The notes beneath the pieces were generated by a model. That model made no database searches and was not told the DNA's origin. It saw only the letters and a program-made list of their open reading frames with translations. A program made the translations under genes and the position numbers. This document shows positions 47,170 to 60,991 of a stretch of 64,000 nt of DNA, piece after piece. Source of the DNA: Oxyruncus cristatus (lineage: Eukaryota > Chordata > Aves > Passeriformes > Cotingidae); the NCBI GenBank assembly GCA_013399855.1, contig VXAY01004756.1, positions 312,063-376,062 of the forward strand. Reading direction: 5' to 3'. Numbering within the stretch: the stretch's first letter is position 1; every line of letters starts with the position of its first letter.

Positions 47170-48405
47170 AAAGCAGAAAACATTACAAGTTAGCAAAGTG
47201 ATTTTTTATCGTAGTATAAATGTGACATCCACCATATCCAGCTAACCTTCCTGAATATTTCTATGACTCCATCTAATGCAGCTAATGCAATTTCTGTAGC
47301 CTGTAGTTACTACAAAGTGAAATTTGCAGTACCTTTTTATTGTGCCCCAAGGAAAGGCCACCGATCTTTGTCCTCGGAGATGTGACAGCTCTGTTTGCGT
47401 GAGCGGTAACTGCCTGAATCCCTCCAGTGCTGGTTTCTGCTGAGCCTGAGCCCACAAACCTGAATGTGGGCAGCAAAAGGGGGATTTGGTGGATCTGTGA
47501 CACTGTGGGCAGCCAAGGCACAGGTTTGACAAAGCCCAGTTGTGAAAGGTTCTCAAGGCCTGATCGAACCTGCCAAATCTTGTTGGCATGATGGGTGGCC
47601 ACAAAGGTGCTCTCCTTGGCAGGAGTCACAAACAATAAGCTATTTTTCCTGTGGCAGGTGATGCAAACAATATTTCTGTATCTCCTTGATCTATCAATGC
47701 CATCTGTCATAAAATCAGGGTTAGAGAGCACCTTTCCATGCCTTACTTTTTTTGGAAAGAGTGTGAGGGTTGTAGAAAAAAACCAAAACTAATGGATGAA
47801 ACAGTAAAGGTAAGAAAAATCTAGCACTTTCTGCCTGTGTTTGTGCTAGTCCAGATGGAAAATATCACTTTTCTGCAGCCATGAAAACAATACAGCTTGA
47901 ATTAATATTTTTTCAGAATCATCTGTTTTCCTTAAAATTGAATTCTATGTTATTTTTTAAAAAATAGTGTCTAAGGTGAACTTATTAGAATGAGTCTTAT
48001 AATTTACTAGGTGACTTACACTTCTACCTGCTACCTCTTCTCCTCTCCCTATGCAAGCTCTCACCCAGATTCCAGGAGGTAAATGAAATAGCAGAAATTT
48101 AATGCGCAGGAAACTTGTTTTTACTCTGAGACTCCTCTATATGGTTAAAATCCCCATTAACTCTTTAGGGATTTACATACAAAACTAAAACTGCCTGGAG
48201 AATGGGATTTTGGCCCAAATCTGTTTAACTCAGAAAAATTAAGGTATTCTATGAGACAGGGCCTTCTGGGAGGTCCCCTTCTCAGTCCCTTTCCCTGAAG
48301 TCTCACTCATCACCAGTGCTCACAACTGGTGAGAAAACATCTACTGCCTCCTGTGTTAGGAAGAAGACAGACAGATTGAACCTGTATTTTGCTCATTATG
48401 GGCAC

Positions 48406-48437
48406 AAAAAAAAAAAAAAAAAAGAAAGAAAAAAAAA
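48406..48437. repeat. A-rich simple repeat
   Basis: A18 followed by GAAAGAAAAAAAAAG-type sequence. Confidence 0.9.
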
Positions 48438-50237
48438 GTGTGGGTTTTATTTATTTTATTCCATGCTGGATCTGAACACTGGGGCTGTGAACTCAATGTT
48501 CACTGGGTAAGAAAAACCTGTTTACGTTGCCTTTTCTGCCTGTTGCATATGACTTATGTGCAACAGTAAATAAACCAATTGGGTAAAGCTTGAAAACAAC
48601 AAGAGATGTCAGTATTCAAAATCTTATAACCCAGTTCCCTAAACCCAAATTTTACACATTAAAAAAGCTAAACTGGCTTGTTGATCTCATCTGATAAAGT
48701 AAATCCAGCGTTTATTTCCTTTGTAAACCATTTAACCAGATATAATTTTGAGGAGATAATACAAAAAAGGATTCATTAAAAATCATTTGTTTGCTGATTT
48801 TATTCCATCTTTCCAGTTGTTGTTTACTTTGGAAAAGGGGGAACTCATCCATTAATTAAATAAAGTAAGAGAGAGGATGTTCATTCACAGTAGTATGACT
48901 TACAACAAAGCATTTTTATTGTTAGCAGGAAAGTGATGTGACTTAACAAAAAGATTAAAGTTCCTTTGTAGTCTAAATATATTAATTCATTAATTATTAA
49001 TTATTAAATACTGTACATGAAGCAAAAATTTAGTCTAAGACAGCATCATTATAAGAGGAATGATATTTCACAAAACAAAGGCAACAGGAGAGAGGGAAAC
49101 GAGAGCACCTCTAATCATATCTCTTTATGATGATAAGACAAAATTTAGAGGTGATTTAAAATTGTATTTGCCCAAATCTTTAATAATGCTCTAATGCAGA
49201 GAATTGGTAAAAGCTAAAAGGAGTTTTTGTTGCTCCATTTTGTGATTATGGATTTAGGATTCACTGCGGAAACTTTCCTATTGATTTCCATGGAGAAGAC
49301 TGGAATCCATGGCTTTGCTTTTTGGTGATGCTGGTGACAATATTTGGTGTTTTGATTAGCAATAGAGCACATCAATTAAAGCACACAGAGGAGAGATTCA
49401 AAAAAGGGGATTGTTTACAAATACTGCTGAAAAGGCAAGTTTGTATCCTGTGTAACTAAACCATTAGCGTTTGCTACTGCCTTGATCATTTGTGGTCTTG
49501 GCTTTGATACATGCTTTGTTGTTTTTTTTTTTAACATTCCCATGAATGTGACTTACTTTTTATTTTAAATTAAGGACATTGTGATCTAAACGACTCACAG
49601 CTCCATTCTTCCTTACCAGCATTAAATTCTACTATCAGTTTGTCTTTCTGACCAAGGAAAAGTAGTCTGTTTATTCCCTGAGATAGTTTATGCAACAGAG
49701 GTTATTTTAACCTCGGGTTATTAGCCCATCTGCAAAGTAATTTAGCGAGCGAAAATGCTGCTGAAATCCATATTCATGTTTAGGAAGATTTCATCGTAGC
49801 AGACACTTGTATCAATTTACAGCATAGCCTCCTCCAACAACATTGATATAACATAATTGCTCTGACTGCAAAACACAAAGCAAGGACGTGGAGTGCTCAG
49901 GCTTTCCAGTCACCTCAACTTGCTCTCTCCCACTGACTCTGGGTGATGCATAAGCTGGGAAAACAGCTATGTAAAAGCTGTTTAGGCCAGACTGAATTTC
50001 CTGGCAGTTTTCCTGGAGTTCTGATGGATTTCAGTGGGGCTTTCCATTGCATGGAGCCCCTCAGGTGTGCAGCAGAAGGTGATGGAAAGTTTCAGGCTCG
50101 ATGGACCTGAAGGGTTTGGCATGTAGTTTTCATCAGAAGCTTCACATTCTAATCCATACCCATGAGTCTCCCATGGTGTTCACAGACACCTGATATCCTG
50201 TTGTGGTCAGAATTGATAAATTCTCTAAGGAAAAAGT

Positions 50238-50342
50238 TTTCGTAGAATCATAGAATGGTTTGGCTTGAAAGGGACCTTAAAGATCATCTCGTTCCCCTCC
50301 CCTGCCATGAGCAGGGACACTTCCATTAGACCAGGTTGCTCA
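50238..50342 (-). mobile_element. CR1 LINE 3' end
   Basis: Short minus-strand CR1 tail: TAGAATCATAGAATGGTTTG, GGGACCTTAAAGATCATCTC and CTGCCATGAGCAGGGACACT on the + strand. Confidence 0.95.
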
Positions 50343-50899
50343 ACTCATATTTCTTCCCCCTAGAGAAAAAGAGACTGAATCAGTTATTGCACACAGCAGA
50401 AGCATGTTCAGCTTTCCACAAGCCTGCATCCCATTCTTTCTGGAAAGGGAGATGCACATGCTTGTACTTTTCTTCAACCTATTACAAACTCAGAGCTGTA
50501 AACAAGCTCCAGAGTACTGCAACAAAATTAAACTGCGTGTGCACTGAGTGCATGCAAGAGCTCGAGTTCTGCTGTTGCACATATTTTTGCATGATCATAG
50601 AAATTAGAGGTGATAAAATCCTATAGACTTCACTATTTCATCTCCCTGCAAAATCTCTCTAGGCTTTCCAATGTTTTTTTGTCACTTCAGGTGTTCCATT
50701 ACAGTTTTCCTGGGGAAAATGTTCTGTAGCCCAGTAACCCTCCTTATCAAAAAACTATTTCTCTTTCTTTGTCCACGTGTTAATCTCTTCTTTTAATCTC
50801 ATTGTGTGTCCCCAGAATTTCTCAACTCTTTCCGCTGGTGGAATAAAGCTACCCTTCCTTGTTAAAGTATTTTCAGACTCAAATTATCCTGCTGGGTAA

Positions 50900-50914
50900 T
50901 TTTTTTTTTTTTTT
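50900..50914. repeat. T15 homopolymer
   Basis: Fifteen consecutive T followed by CCC. Confidence 0.9.
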
Positions 50915-52696
50915 CCCAAAGAAAGAAGGATTACCCATTTTGACAAGCTTGAGTTGTGTGTTCATGATGGGTTGCAGAGCTGCCTGTGTGGTGCAGACCT
51001 GGACATCCATGGGTCCTGGAGAGAATCTGGTCCAAGGAGGCCCCCTAGCTCTATTTATAAAACTATAGTACTGGAATACTGAAAATTAATTTATTTCCTC
51101 CACAGTTTGAATATTTTTTTGCATTAATATATTGCTGTTTGTGGGTGTTTTTCCCCCAACTTTTGTAATTTTTGCCCTGGAAATAGTTGCTGACTGAATT
51201 TCACAACATCTTTGTAAAATCAAGTCTCAATACTGCTGTTTTGATCTGCTATTAAAAAATCAAGAAGATTAAGCTCTTGTCAGAGGCCAGGTAGGAAATT
51301 TGAGGCAGAGTTGGGGAAAAAATTCCAAACTCTGCTCTTCCAGCAGTTTAGCCACAAGAACCTCCTTCTGTTTTGAACAGCATATTTCTTCTATTAAAAA
51401 AATTAATAATAATTAAAAAAAACCCCAAAAACAAAGACACACAGGACTGTCAGTTTTAATGGAGCTGATCCTTCGTGGTTTTATGGTTTGGCAAATGGAG
51501 AACATAATTACCACTCCAATACTGAAAACTTCCAGACTCTGCCTGCAAATCACTTGACCAGGACCTCTTACTCTACCTCTTTTAACCTAAAGAGGTTCTT
51601 TTCCTCCCATCTCAAAGACATCCTGGAGAACACATACATTTTAGCCTTTAACAACAAGATCAGAGAAATTCAGTGAGCAATCTTTGGAAAGCTGACTCTG
51701 TGGTTGATGCTGGACTGGCCACTGTTAACTCCCATTAAATCTGTTTTTTGTACCATTAATGCTATTTTTAAGGTAACTGTGGTTTAAGATCAGCAGAGAA
51801 AAAAAAGATGCATCAAGCTAATTAGTTATGTTATGTGGATATTACTCCACCTCTCACCCAAAAGGGACTTATTAGTGCTTTGCACTGTTAACAGTAGCAT
51901 TTTTATTGTTGAGTGGGATGTGCAGCAACCCAGTCCACAAAGGCTACTCCAACCTACATGGGCTTTGCCAGAACTGCTGCACAGGCAGAGTCCCTGGAGA
52001 AGGAGCTTCGGTGGCAAATGAGGATTACTGTGCTTTACACCAGCTCCCAGCGACGTAAATGATGCAGGCAAACAAATCTGCTCTTTGAATTACTTGCATC
52101 CATATGGAGGAGCTGGGGAGGCAGAGCTGTGTCACCCTGGGATGCGTGGACTGACACTGAGAAGTATCAGCCCTCGTGTTGAGCTCTTTCTGGGTGTCAC
52201 ACATACCCTCGAAGCCTTTTCTTCTTTTTTTAGGGTCTAGAAATGATAATTTATTTGGAGAAAGGAGATGGCTTGTCTTAGAGATGCGATGTATGTTCCT
52301 GCCTAATTTCTGTCCTTTCCAGTTGCATCAGTTTAAATTTGCATTTGGAAAACCCACAAAATTTTTCCTTTAAACCCAATGGCTTTTCAAGAGGTTTGGC
52401 AAAGTAAGCATTGGAAATAGCTGGTCAATGTGTATGCATTTGTGTTTTGATCTGCTATATGTTATATTGAACTAGTTTTGTAAACTAATTATTTTAAAAA
52501 TTATGTATCTAGTATAAGGACCTTCTTTCTGAGTTAAGACTCTTCAGGAGTCCTTATTTAATAATAACAAGGAATAATGAACTCTTTTCAGCAATACCAG
52601 CAGCTGTGCTACGACAACCTGTCACTAGAACTTGCTCTATTCCTGTTTAATCTGATAACTGCCCTTAGTGAAAACTCAAGTCATATTCATGGTTGA

Positions 52697-52725
52697 TTTT
52701 TTTTTTTTTTTTTTTTCCTTTTCAG
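52697..52725 (+). promoter_or_regulatory. ARHGAP15: T20 polypyrimidine tract and acceptor of coding exon 5
   Basis: Twenty consecutive T, then CCTTTTCAG. This is the splice acceptor tract of the PH-domain exon. Homopolymers this long slip easily, so tract length may differ between individuals. Confidence 0.85.
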
Positions 52726-52815
52726 AAACCGGGATACAAACCTGAGTGTGTGGATCTGTGTGGTGCTCGCATCGAATGGACCTCAGAGAAATCCAGCAGA
52801 AAGAATGTCTTTCAG
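52726..52815 (+). CDS. ARHGAP15: ARHGAP15 coding exon 5 (PH domain, residues 131-160)
   Basis: A 90-base, 30-codon exon, phase 0 on both sides, with acceptor TTTTCAG and donor GTAAGA. It encodes KPGYKPECVDLCGARIEW, then TSEKSSRKNVFQ, matching the PH region around VDLCGA.IEW and SSRKNVFQ in mammalian ARHGAP15. The acceptor's pyrimidine tract contains about 20 consecutive T (52697-52716), a run likely to vary in length. The next exon, which completes the PH domain, was not found before 64000. Confidence 0.97.
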
Positions 52816-55800
52816 GTAAGAGGCAAAGCATTCCACTGCTCATTTGAGTGTGAACTCTGAGAAGAGGTGGGTTTTATTTCCTTGGTTTTCATAACTAGAG
52901 CCTGATTTAATACAGCGTTTTTCTTGCCAGTACAGGAGTGTAACACTTTATCCAGCATCGGTTTACTATTTTTCTAAGAGAGGGATTTCTGATGACTGAG
53001 TCTCCTAAACACTTGAGAACCTGTTGATTTATTGATTAATGCTCTATATTCAATTTGTTTTTAAAACTTAGTAGGTAATTGCTTTGGGTTCAGGCCTAGA
53101 ATCTTGACCTAAAGGACTTCCATAAACACAACTTCTTCAAACTGCTTATACAAGCATTGCTCCAACGCAGTGTGGTTACTCTGTTTATTTTTATTGCTGT
53201 TCAGGGTCCTCAGACGGTGATGACCCAGGTTCACTTCTACCAGGGAAGGGGAGGATTTTAAAAGCTTGCCTCTGTCAGGGCCAGCATAGGAGGACGTGTA
53301 TTTTTCATAAGACTATTCTTCATTGATGGAAAACAATATTATTTAATTCCTTCACCTAAATCCCATTGAATTGGAAGGGAGGATCAAGGCCCGAGGAGAT
53401 GAAAGGAGGAGGAAAGCATTACTGCAAGGTTAACATTCCAGGATCTAGGGGTAAAATGGTTTATTGCGACATCTTCAGGTTTTGGACATAATCCAGCTCC
53501 CATGAATATCAGTAGAAAGGGCTTGTTGTTTTTTTTCTTTTTCACTAAATGTTGCATCAAGCCACATCAAAATATCATTTTCTATGAACTGAGTTGTTTC
53601 CCAGAGTTCTGACATTGAAAATTTTTAACAATACAAACAACAAAGGGGGGGAAGATGCAGAAAGAAACATGTCAGTGTCAAGATACTCTTAGTTACCAGA
53701 TAGTCCTTTGGCATCATCACCAGTGAAACATGCTGGAGGAACCAACTCTGTCTGGGTCTGGGGTTTAAGAAAAAAAACCATTACACATAAAAAACCCCTA
53801 AGGGTCTGTACGTGGCTTCTTGAAAAGAAACCTCTTTGGGTCAACTGGGTGCTTTTTTAAGGTTTGTTTTTTTAGACATCTTTCTAAAGCACATGCAATA
53901 TTTAGAAATATTCCTCTTCTCCAAGACAGGGAGACTTATGCTTCTATACCCCCCACATCCTTCAGGTTGTCTTGAGACAACACTTGGAGCTTTGTCATTT
54001 CCTAGGTATTTTTAGAACAAATATTTTGGTTTTACTGTCAATCTTCAGCTTTTTCACTTGGAATGTGATTAAGTATAACCTTAGCCTTCACTCCTGCAAC
54101 CCCCTGAGCTCACTGACAGGTCTTCTGAGCTTCTAGGTTTTATTTCTCATTTTGCAGTAAGCAAAAATTCCTGTTTGGAAATGCATATCAGAGCGGTGAT
54201 TCACTGCAGCTAATACATTTCCAGCGTAAAGACAAACAAAGCTTTGCTATTGATTTCCCAAACTGGTGGTACGAGGGCTCTGCAATGCTTTTTCTTCTCA
54301 CTTCTGTTCGTGTGAGGTGTAACTCCACTGAATCAGAATAATGTGAGAAAGGAAACTCATGCACTACTGCTTGAACCCATTAAAATGTGTCTTCATCAAG
54401 CCAATAAGTGAGTGGGAGAGACATTAAGAAGTAAAAGCATGGGAGGAAGGACATATGTTAAGACACATTTTGAAAAGGGATGGAGCATTGTTTAGACAGA
54501 GAGCTACAAGAAGATTGTGCCAGATGGTAAGAGCGAAAGAGGAGAAGGCTTTGGCACCAGTAGTGGTGACATTTTGGGAAAGGAAGGGACTGAACGAGAC
54601 TGGTGCTACATGAGCAGATAGAGTGGGAAGGGGACTAGAGAGAGAGAGAAGATTTGTGAGATAGTCTGGAGGGAATCCAAGGCGAGTTCGAAAGCAGAGA
54701 GGTCAGTTTGTACCTGGATATTGAATATTTCAGGCAACACATCAGATGATCTACTTACCCCTAGTGGGTGGGAATAAGATTGATAATGTATGTCTACTTA
54801 TTCATAGATTTGTTCAAATGAAAGGAACATGGGTGATTTTTAATCTTTCTTTTTATTTTTTTGTGACCTAAATATAGATGCACTGCATTGGTATTTGATT
54901 CAATGGATTAGCTGGTAACTCTGAAATGATCACAAATAAATTTGTTTATATCTTCAAAGCACAGTTAGTGGGGGTTTGTTTCATTACTTTCCGACTGATA
55001 AAACCTTCCTTCCTTATTCAAACAGAGTAATGGTTGCTTTCTGCTAATGTGTTGTATTAGGAGTAGGTGCAGAATTTTAGAGTTAGATTTAGCCAGGGTG
55101 CTCAATTTGAGTTCATGAATTATAGATTAGAAATGGAAAATGACTATTGAAATTTTGGTTTGAAGAAAAAGAAGGAAATCTTGAATTTAAAATCTAACCC
55201 TACGACAGTTAATGGATGGTAACAAGGAGATGGAGCTTAGGAGTATCACAAAGAAAACTAATTGGAAACATGATCGATGCCGCGGGGTGTGGGGAGAAAG
55301 AGGAAACTTCAAGTAAATGATATTCAGGCAGGAAGATTTGGGTTTCTGGTCTTGATCATGAGCTTTTCAGCAGTGTTACTCCCCTCCTTTTAATTGAGCT
55401 ACTCCCAGTTTAACAGGATAAGTCTGATCTGTCTCACACTATCCAATTTGTGCAATCTATTTCTGTTCTTGATGAACATATTATGTGGGGTATTTTTTTT
55501 CTCAACTTCTCCTTAATAGTAACTGAAAATGTGTACATCTTATAATATGTAACCTTCTGATTTCCCTTCATTTATTTTCTTGATGATAGCTGGCACCAAG
55601 GAAAAAACCTGGTTAGAAACAGCTCCACATGATAGGGAAAGGTGGCAGTTTGCAGTGAGATTCTGTGCTGTTTGTTCTTGCTGGCTGAGTGACGTGATAC
55701 ACTAGGTCTTCATCGGAGGAGTGGTGAATAGAAGAAGATTTATGTTCAAATCACATGCTTTAAATATTTCTGCTAAGTGCTAGTTTGCTCTTTGGTGTTT

Positions 55801-57415
55801 AGCCTGAAATTTAAAGCACTGAGGATTAAAAGGATTACAACATAATCTTAAATAATCCTAAGTGTCATTTACAGAGAGATGGTTGTAATAACTAAATAAA
55901 ACCATGTTAAGGGCTGGCAGTGTTGTCAGTCAGCAACTGGAACAGCAACAGCGCCTATATCACTCTGTCATTCTCTTCTTGCCTTTTTTTTGGCTTAGTT
56001 TGATGTTGGGTAGGTGCATTTTGATGTGGGTTATCAAAAAGGAAAATAACTTAGTGGGCTGCTTTTCAATGAGCACTGATATGTCTGTTGAGACACCAGT
56101 AACTAGGCCAATTTGCAGATTTTTTTTTAATATTCCATATTTTCCACTTCTAGTAAACTTTTCAACCAGATCTTATTCTTTACTATTTTACTCAACCTCC
56201 ACTCAAATCAAGCAGCTTTTTAATTTCAAATTCAGCCCAGGCACTGTGGAAGACATTCTCTCAACCTCTGAATTTGTAGTTCTGGAGCTTCATTAGCACA
56301 AACTTCTGTGGTTGTACCCTGTTTCCTTGAAAAGGTTTTGGAAGATTTCTCTCAGATCATTCAAGAAAGAAAAGGAAAAATAGTAGAGAGGTGAAAAGTG
56401 CAAAAAAGGTCACGCGGAGCATATTTATGAATCGCTGAAGCTGCTTTGTTCTCTTAATCACACCATTCATTTAACCAACAGACATTTTCTGGTTTCTTTA
56501 GTCATATTTTTTCCTTGCTTACCAAGTTCATTTTTTAAGGAAGGTTTCATACGAAGAATTTCTGGAGTTCTATGGCTGGGCTCTTGCCACAGATCTGGTG
56601 TGATACTGCTTTTTGTTTCAATGCGCTGCAGCTGGAAGGGGTTACTCATTCATATGCAACTAAGTATAAATGTATTTCACAAATAGAGAAAGCTGGGTAA
56701 GACCTACAGTATTTCAACAGTGAGACAGCTGAAAGTACAACTGCACCTATGTGTAATATGAAAGAATTTATCTTGCAGCTGTTTCATATATAATAACATT
56801 TATGGCACTGATCTGGGGTAACTCCCTTGTCCTTGAAGCTGTCCAGCTTTGTCCAAGTGCATAATCTGAATGATAAGCTATTTTGTTCTACATACTGTAG
56901 GATCAGGATAGTATCTGGATGCCTCCCAGGAATGGTTTAAATCCCAGCTTTTTACCATGGGAGGGATCATTTTTGTTTCCATGATCCCCCTAGAGGAAGC
57001 ACTGAGTGTGCGATGTGGAGGGGCTTGGTTTGGGCTTGGTATTTGGATTTCTTTGTGTGTTTTTAAATATAAATGCTGCATAGATGAGACAAATCTGAAA
57101 AAGCCACCTTGCAGTCATGGATGTGAATCTTCTGGTGGTCCTTAGCAGCAGCTGGAGCATATTGTGTTAGATGGACCTGTTGTGATTTTAAAACAACTGT
57201 ACAGATTTTTTTCCACTTCTGGACATTACTGCTGTGATTGGGGTTTAATTCTGATCCCAGGAACCTGAATATATTATTGGCTAATTAAAAGACTTGGCCA
57301 CATCACACAGTTATTAGGTGGTGTCAGCCACAGGTTCTTTAAATAATAAACTTATAATTAGTTAAAAAAAAAAAAACCCTCAAGAAATTATCTTCATCAT
57401 CTTCAAAAGAAGTGT

Positions 57416-57976
57416 AGCCAGCAGGTCAAGGGAGATGATTTTCCTCTTCTGCTTTGCTCTGGTGAGACCCCACTTTGACGACTGTATTCAGCTGTGGTGT
57501 GCCCAGCATAAGGACATGGACCTACTGTGGTGAGTCCTGAGGAGACCACAAAGATGCTCTGAGGGCTGGAGCCCCTCTGCTCTGGAGCCAGGCTGGGAGA
57601 GCTGGGGGGGGTTTCACCTGGAGAAGAGAAGGCTCCAGGGAGACCTGAGAGCCCCTTGCAGGGCCTAAAGGGGCTCAAGGAGAGCTGGAGAGGGACTGGG
57701 GACAAGGGCCTGGAGTGACAGGACGATGGGAAATGGCTTCACACTGAGAGCAGGGTTAGATGGGATATTGGGAAGGAATTCCTGGCTGAGAGGGTGGTGA
57801 GGCCCTGGCACAGGTTGCCCAGAGAAGCTGTGGCTGCCCCATCCCTGGAAGTGTCCAAGGCCGGGTTGGACAGGGCTTGGAGGCACCTGGGATAGTGAAA
57901 GGTGTCCCTGCCCATGACAAAGAGGGTGGAACATCATCTTTAAGGTCCCTTCCAACCCAAACCATTCTTTGATTTT
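57416..57976 (+). mobile_element. CR1 LINE 3' end with terminal ORF2 sequence (~560 bp)
   Basis: The longest CR1 copy in the window. It starts inside the end of ORF2 (CCAGCAGGTCAAGGGAGATG, CTCTGGTGAGACCCCACTTT) and runs through GGGCTGGAGCCCCTCTGCTC, CACAGGTTGCCCAGAGAAGC and GGAAGTGTCCAAGGCCGGGT to CCAACCCAAACCATTCTTTG. It is inactive and 5'-truncated. Confidence 0.97.
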
Positions 57977-60900
57977 TACACAAGTACTCTTTTTATTGAT
58001 GTAAGTGGGTGATCTTGAACACAACGGTGTGGAATGCCCTCTCAATTCTGTTTCTAGTTCTCTCTTCTAATTGGCTCATTAATGATCTTATTAGCAAAGT
58101 TATTGCCAAAATATTTGGTAAAACCTAATCAATAGATGCAGAAAATCTTCGGACCTCTCCATATATCTGCTATTTCCTTTTGTAATCTAAATCTAACAAA
58201 CTCGTGAATGCATTTTTTTTTTAATTCAGTTTTTTTTTTCTTAATTTCTTTAGTTTTAAATGCCACATAAGATTTAATGTATTTTACAGAAATACATACA
58301 AAATGCAGAATCAGAGCTGTAGATGGTTAACACTTTAAATTGCAGACAACATTATACTGATTCCAGGGTTCTGGGACCTGACTCTTCTTCTACTTTTATG
58401 ATAATGTAGTTCTATGGATATTTTGGAATAATTTCAGATTTGCCTCTGTTGAAAAATAGGTTCTTTATTAATTATCCTATTATCTTTTTGTTGCTTTTAA
58501 ACCAGAAGCTATGAATGAACCTATGCTTTCTTTAGTTCATTACCTTACTCAAGTCACCAAATTCTCTGAAGTCTCAAGCATAGAGATCACAACCTTTGCT
58601 TTTGACATCTGTTGTTGTAACAGTAGTGGTCCTTATATGTGAAATCAGGCAGGATTTCATATAATAATGGCAGTGGAGATATGTTTTCATTGTGTATTTG
58701 TATGCACATTTATATAGTGTAAGTGAATTTTAAATGTTATACAGTTGAAAAGTCACTTTGCCGTCAAAAGACATCAATAGGACATTTGAAGGTGACAAAG
58801 AGAGACATTTAGAGACCCTTGGTAATTTTATTTCTGTTATTATTTTATTTTTCAAGTAAGAGAAAGGCAGATTTCATTGAAATCACTTTACCTTGGTGTT
58901 GATGGTAAACACCTCAAGCTGCTCTTGAGACGAAAGGACCTGTTGAGGTATCTCTGGCTATTAAAGAGCTCAACAGGCAGAAGCACTGAGAAAACAGAAG
59001 ATCCTCCCGTAATCCATAATAAGCAAGAGCCTGGTAACTGGGGCACTCATGTAAGTTATGGAATATGCATTTCCACCCTTCTTTCAGAAGCATTGGGTGA
59101 GCAGTGGTCAGGCTTTGACCATCTAGGAGAACAAGTGTGTTTGCCTTTCCTCACCAGTGTTTCACTCTTAGCGTTGATGTTACTCATGTTAGCCCAAAGA
59201 GGGTGTATGGAAAATGAACTGAAATTCAGGTTGCTCTGTAAACATGGGCACAAAAATGCTTAATGTGATTCATTTTTCTGAGGAAAGTCAGGTAATAAAG
59301 CCAGTTTTCCATTCAAAAATTGTGATTGAGAAAGGGACTCGAGTCATTACAAGCAGTGTCAGAAAAGCTTTACACCCAAAGACAGGAACATACAAACAGT
59401 AAGGCCATGGATTTCATATGTACAAGATACTTTATGAAAAATAGTAATACTTTTTTATAATATGTACCAACATTTTTGTCCCTTGTGCTCAAACGATACA
59501 CAGTTTGAAAATAGATAAGGTATCAGTAGAAAGACACTTGACTGGCAATGGCATACGTTTAAAGGGTTTGGAAAGCTGAAACTTCAACCTCTGTATTAGA
59601 ATTTCAAGGGATCTCTCTACTTGTCCTCTTCAATGGAATTTCAAGGGTTTTGAGGCACAGAAACTTTATTCCTAAAACTGACAAACTGAGCAGTTAAGGT
59701 AAAGCTACCTCAAAGTTATAGTTAATCCATTTCTCTGACTTTCTGTGGTTTCTGTATCTGCTTTGGGGTGACACAAAACAGTCATGGCAGGAAGGCCTTG
59801 TGTGTTTTGTGGCTATGAAATTACGACAGTAGTACTTTTTATTATTATTAAATTTAAAAAAAAAATCACCATTTTTAAAATAATGTCAAAAAGTGATTAC
59901 TTTTCAGAAATAGTGGAGTCCACTCCTAATAAGCAGCATTTTGTCATACACGGCTTCTTGAAGGAACATCCAAAATTCTCAGTAAAACTTTGGTTGTAGT
60001 TAAATATGACCTTAGCTAGACAGTTCCTTTTTCTCCCAATTATTGTCTATAACAAAAAAAAATCATAAAAATAAATCTCTTGAGAAGTGTAACTTCAACA
60101 GCTCATGGAGGTCTTGGAAAGGCTTGAAAGTCTGGCTGAAGCAAGAGCTGCTCTGGGCAGGGTGCTGTGGTGATGCTGCCTGTGGCACTGCGCATCCCCT
60201 CTGCTGTGGTACCCATTGCAGGCCGTGGCACATCAGGGCAACCAGCTTGTAAGACCCACCACAGCCTGGGGTCTCACTAAATCCCAGAGAACTCCAAAAT
60301 CCAACTGCAAAGCGAGCCTAAATTTCCTGTGAAAATCAGGCTGATTTGAAAAATGCACAACCCACATTCCCCACATCTGACACTACGTGTACATAGCAGT
60401 CTGCCTGCTAAAAATGATTGTTATAATAGCTCACCACACTTTTTTATGAGCCCATCTTTTGGTGGATGGTGGTGCTGATCCCTGAGTGACTGTGATAGGT
60501 ACGAGTGTCTGTGTGTGTTCACATACATGTGCTTCTCGAGAAATTATATGAGTTGCTTAGCCTGTGACAGCCACGCTGCAGCTTTCAGAAGTGCAGATGT
60601 TATTTGTCCATCAGAAAAGAAAATATTTATTTCGAGCCACAGGCATTTTTCCTCGTTGCAGAAATAAAACATAACAGCAGTTAATGCTTAATGTGCGTGT
60701 GACATAATTTTGTCAGGGACAGCAGCACGGCTGAGCACAAGGACCTGGGCAAACATGTGAGTGCAGAAGAAGCACCTTGTGCCTTGTATAACACCGACCC
60801 TTGTGAGAAACCAATCCAGGCAGCCGAGCCTCTTGTGTTTCCCGTTGTTTTTCAGCTGAATTCACGGAGGGGCAGATAGTTGGGGGGGTTGTGATGTTAT

Positions 60901-60991
60901 TTTGTTTTACAGCTGAGGAAGCGAGCGGCGTTTTGCAGCTCGAAATGGCAGTGGGCTGCAGCCTCTTGCTGCATTATTCATAAACATATTG

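Larger units (their letters stand above)
46609..52725 (+). other. ARHGAP15: ARHGAP15 intron between coding exons 4 and 5
   Basis: GT-AG intron of 6,117 bp (GTAGGC to TTTCAG). It holds a 314 bp inverted-repeat element, a comparatively GC-rich block at 47.34-47.73 kb, an A-rich run at 48.4 kb, a CR1 tail at 50.2 kb and the T20 tract beside the acceptor. Nothing else was recognised. Confidence 0.9.

Noticed and set aside
57665..58045. 126-codon minus-strand ORF with SLSQVPPSPVQPGLGHFQGW
   Set aside because: Antisense reading of the CR1 3' UTR; the same pseudo-peptide appears in the CR1 copies at 21.4 and 33.7 kb.
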